A stretch of DNA of 16,396 bases from CAZVEV01 sp964625865. Its GTDB lineage: Bacteria; Planctomycetota; Phycisphaerae; SM23-33. Made by a program: the position numbers and the translations under genes. The stretch lies in contig CAZVEV010000119.1 of NCBI GenBank assembly GCA_964625865.1, positions 1 through 16,396 on the forward strand. Direction: 5' to 3'. Positions 14,605-16,396 of the stretch are shown in pieces. The stretch's first letter is position 1; each line of letters opens with the position of its first letter. The notes beneath the pieces are model-generated. The model was not told the origin of the DNA. It searched no databases and saw only the letters and a program-made list of their open reading frames with translations.

Positions 14605-15666
14605 TCATGCGCGTCGTCGCCGGCGAACCAGCATAATCGCGCCGCCGAGTCCCAGCACCGCCAGCGTGCCCGGCTCGGGGACGACTTCCATCTGCGTGTC
14701 GAAGGCGCCGGTGAAGGCGAAGATGGAAGCCGCTTCGCCGCTGTCGTGTGCCTGGTCGGCGTCGGCGAACGTGTCTTCCTCGATGGTCAGGCCGACACCC
14801 GTGGTCGTTATCGTGCCGTGGCGAAGCCAGCCCCCGTCGTCGCCGACGCGCGTAGTCTTGCTGGCGACAACGATAGGCGCCGAACTCAGCGTCGTCCCGA
14901 ACGGTACTGTCACCACGTTCCCGGTGATGACGGCGCCGGACTGGACGGCGACGTACTCGGCGCCGGCGATCGTGCCCGTGCCCGATTCGATGGCAATGTA
15001 CCCGATCGTCTCGTCGCTGGTCACGTCGCCGGGGTCGCCTGCGGCTTCCGACAGTTCCAGCGCGATGCCGAAGTTGCTGGTGGTGATGTCCTTGACGGCC
15101 GCCGTCATCCACGGTGTGGCCGGTCCGCCCGGAGGCGGGTCGGTGGCGTCCTCGTTGACCATGGTCTGGATTTCGGCGATCACGATCGGCGTGGTGTCAA
15201 ACGCGTTGGCAAACGCCTCTGTTGCATACGTGGCGCTGCCCTTCTCGACGGTCTGGGAGGTCTCGACGGTGTTGGCCTGGAGTTTCTGTCCGCCCGGGAG
15301 GACGACGTACCCGTCGCCGGTGGGCTCAACGGCCAGCCAGCCCACGTCATTCCGCGCTGCATGCTGACCGTCCTTGTTGGTGGGCTCGACCTGGGAGATC
15401 TCAAAGCCGGTGGTCGTGACGTTACGGATCCGCACGTCGGACGGATCGCCGCCGTTGGTCCACAGCGCCACCACGACCGGCGCCGTCGCGTACGTGCCGT
15501 TGAAGCTGATCGAGTGGAACGTTGTCTGGCCGTCGTTGGTCTTCGGCAGGTCGACCTCGCCGCCTTCTATCGTAATCGTTGCCGCCTGTCCGGCGGTGGC
15601 GATCAGACACACGATACCGACAGCCGCGAACGACACAGCGGCCTTGCGGTTCAAGAAATCACGCAT
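14605..15666 (-). CDS. PEP-CTERM protein with three H-lectin-like repeats
   Basis: The 353-residue product has a Sec signal peptide (about 1-28, hydrophobic core AAVSFAAVGIVCLIATAG). Three related units follow: about 48-116 (TTFHSISFNGTYATAPVVVA ... VTTTGFEISQVEP ... VGWLAVEP), about 149-229 (AFDTTPIVIAEIQT ... ITTSNFGIALELSE ... IGYIAIESG) and about 253-325 (TTLSSAPIVVASKTT ... ITTTGVGLTIEED). This pattern resembles the H-type lectin fold, which binds GalNAc-like sugars in discoidin-type lectins; sugar specificity here is unknown. The tail VPEPGTLAVLGLGGAIMLV plus RRRRRA (329-353) is a PEP-CTERM signal. The start at 15666 follows AGGAG at eight bases. The probable promoter at 15774-15803 has a G8 tract in its spacer. 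It is the first gene of a likely pair with the DUF642-like gene. Confidence 0.9.
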   Translation of the reverse strand: MRDFLNRKAAVSFAAVGIVCLIATAGQAATITIEGGEVDLPKTNDGQTTFHSISFNGTYATAPVVVALWTNGGDPSDVRIRNVTTTGFEISQVEPTNKDGQHAARNDVGWLAVEPTGDGYVVLPGGQKLQANTVETSQTVEKGSATYATEAFANAFDTTPIVIAEIQTMVNEDATDPPPGGPATPWMTAAVKDITTSNFGIALELSEAAGDPGDVTSDETIGYIAIESGTGTIAGAEYVAVQSGAVITGNVVTVPFGTTLSSAPIVVASKTTRVGDDGGWLRHGTITTTGVGLTIEEDTFADADQAHDSGEAASIFAFTGAFDTQMEVVPEPGTLAVLGLGGAIMLVRRRRRA

Positions 15667-15773
15667 TGTCCGACTCCTGCATGAGAATGTAACGGTCAAG
15701 GCGAGACCTCCGGCTCACGGATACCCTCGCCCGAATCAGGCTCTACCGGCGACTCACGCCGACACCGCCCCAA

Positions 15774-15803
15774 ACTATACACCACTTGCCCCCCCCGTGT
15801 CCA
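15774..15803 (-). promoter_or_regulatory. Promoter of H-lectin gene with poly-G spacer
   Basis: On the minus strand TGGACA (plus 15798-15803) and TATAGT (plus 15774-15779) are each one mismatch from the sigma70 consensus, with an 18-base spacer. Eight of the spacer bases are a homopolymeric G run (C on the plus strand, 15789-15796). Transcription would start near 15767, about 100 bases before the ATG. Confidence 0.55.
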
Positions 15804-15822
15804 GAAGAATCTTTCGGACAAA

Positions 15823-15836
15823 CCCGCCGAAACGGG
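15823..15836 (-). terminator. Possible weak terminator of the third PEP-CTERM gene
   Basis: CCCG and CGGG arms (plus 15823-15826 and 15833-15836) form a short hairpin that on the minus strand is followed by TTTGT. It lies between the stop at 15891 and the promoter of the next gene, the right place for a terminator, but the stem is only four to five pairs. Confidence 0.3.
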
Positions 15837-15890
15837 CGAAACGAGGACAGGCGCCGAAGACCGAGTCGGCTGCCGTCTCGACCCTTGCGC

Positions 15891-16396
15891 TCAGGCGCGC
15901 CGCCGCCGTCGCAGTCCCAGCAGGCCGACAGCGGCCAGGGCCAGCGTGGCCGGCTCGGGGATTGTGATCGCCTCGAAGCTGAAGGGGACGTTGTCAACGT
16001 CCGTCTTCCACCGCAGGCCGTTGCAGTTGGTGTCACCGCCTTCGTCGACGGTGAACGTTGCGGTATAGGTCGCCCCGAAGATATCAAACGTGCTCGATCC
16101 ATCCATCGTCTCGACGCCCTGATTGCCAGCCACATTCGTCCAGGGCGAGGTGTATGTCGTGGCGGAGGAACTCCACGTGTAGCGGATGTCGCCGTTGGTC
16201 GGGCCGTGGCGAACCATCTCCATCTTGGGGATGCCGAAGTTCAAGTCCGTGACGACCTGGCCGGCCGGGACGGCCGTGACCGACGCGCTGACGTCCAACT
16301 TGATGATCTCTCCCTCGTTGACGGACGTATTGGACGACTGACCCAATCCTGTTCGGCACTCGTATTGCAGTGACGTTTGAAGGGTGATTTCGGGCG
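15891..16396 (-). CDS. PEP-CTERM protein, 5' end beyond the window
   Basis: The reading frame is open to the right edge of the window, so the N-terminus and signal peptide are missing; at least 167 residues are seen. The visible part is beta-rich (NEGEIIKLDVSASVTAVPAG, FDIFGATYTATFTVDEGG) and matches no domain I can name. It ends with TIPEPATLALAAVGLLGL followed by RRRRRA, a PEP-CTERM sorting signal. A TTG codon at 16346 could be read as a start, but it has no ribosome site or signal peptide, and coding-like sequence continues upstream of it. The gene is oriented like the next two PEP-CTERM genes but separated from them by a promoter and a possible terminator. It is likely a surface or matrix protein. 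Confidence 0.88.
   Translation of the reverse strand, partial: PEITLQTSLQYECRTGLGQSSNTSVNEGEIIKLDVSASVTAVPAGQVVTDLNFGIPKMEMVRHGPTNGDIRYTWSSSATTYTSPWTNVAGNQGVETMDGSSTFDIFGATYTATFTVDEGGDTNCNGLRWKTDVDNVPFSFEAITIPEPATLALAAVGLLGLRRRRRA

Noticed and set aside
16084..16346. TTG at 16346 as the start of the last PEP-CTERM gene
   Set aside because: The frame stays open and coding-like to the window edge, there is no ribosome site, and a signal peptide would be missing.

Overview
This GC-rich window most likely comes from a planctomycete, probably of the Phycisphaerae or a related lineage. The grounds are three secreted proteins ending in a PEP-CTERM tail with a terminal run of arginines, a Tat-exported Gfo/Idh/MocA oxidoreductase, a DUF6807 (PmoA-like) protein, an S1 sulfatase, a HEAT-repeat secreted protein and F5/8-type sugar-binding domains. 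The assignment rests on gene content and composition, not on a database search. Twelve protein genes are supported, one of them cut by the window edge. I see no rRNA, tRNA, CRISPR array or transposase gene.

Left part (83-6035): two minus-strand genes form a tight pair, a Tat-exported Gfo/Idh/MocA oxidoreductase (2605-3834) followed by a secreted HEAT-repeat protein with a C-terminal beta-sandwich (83-2584). A divergent plus-strand gene (4062-6035) encodes a secreted helical-repeat protein with a LamG-like and an F5/8-like C-terminal domain. Centre-left (6059-8928): a minus-strand DUF6807 protein and a plus-strand Tat-exported sulfatase diverge from a shared promoter region. With the GH26 enzyme further right, these genes suggest extracytoplasmic turnover of sulfated or otherwise decorated polysaccharides, though no substrate can be named.

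Middle (8929-9757): an 829-base gene-free stretch holds three unrelated inverted-repeat doublets. The first has the layout of a REPIN: two inverted REP-like hairpins, each starting with a GTAG foot. The stretch ends with a sigma70-like promoter that feeds a three-gene signalling operon (9758-11549). This operon encodes a single-pass membrane anti-sigma factor, a membrane-anchored periplasmic sensor of the Spy/CpxP/CnrX type, and an ECF sigma factor. Order and topology match the cnrYXH metal-sensing system of Cupriavidus. The sigma gene also seems to have its own promoter placed so that its transcript would be leaderless.

Right part (11658-16396): a secreted GH26 endo-glycosidase carries an Ig-like domain, an F5/8 domain and, at its very C-terminus, the start of a GQSN-type SGNH esterase domain that stops just after its nucleophile motif, so the gene looks truncated. 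It converges on minus-strand PEP-CTERM genes across two overlapping hairpin terminators, one per strand. The PEP-CTERM genes encode a DUF642-like protein, a triple H-lectin-like repeat protein and a third protein cut by the window edge. The H-lectin gene's probable promoter has an 8-base homopolymeric G tract in its -35/-10 spacer, a layout that elsewhere causes phase variation.
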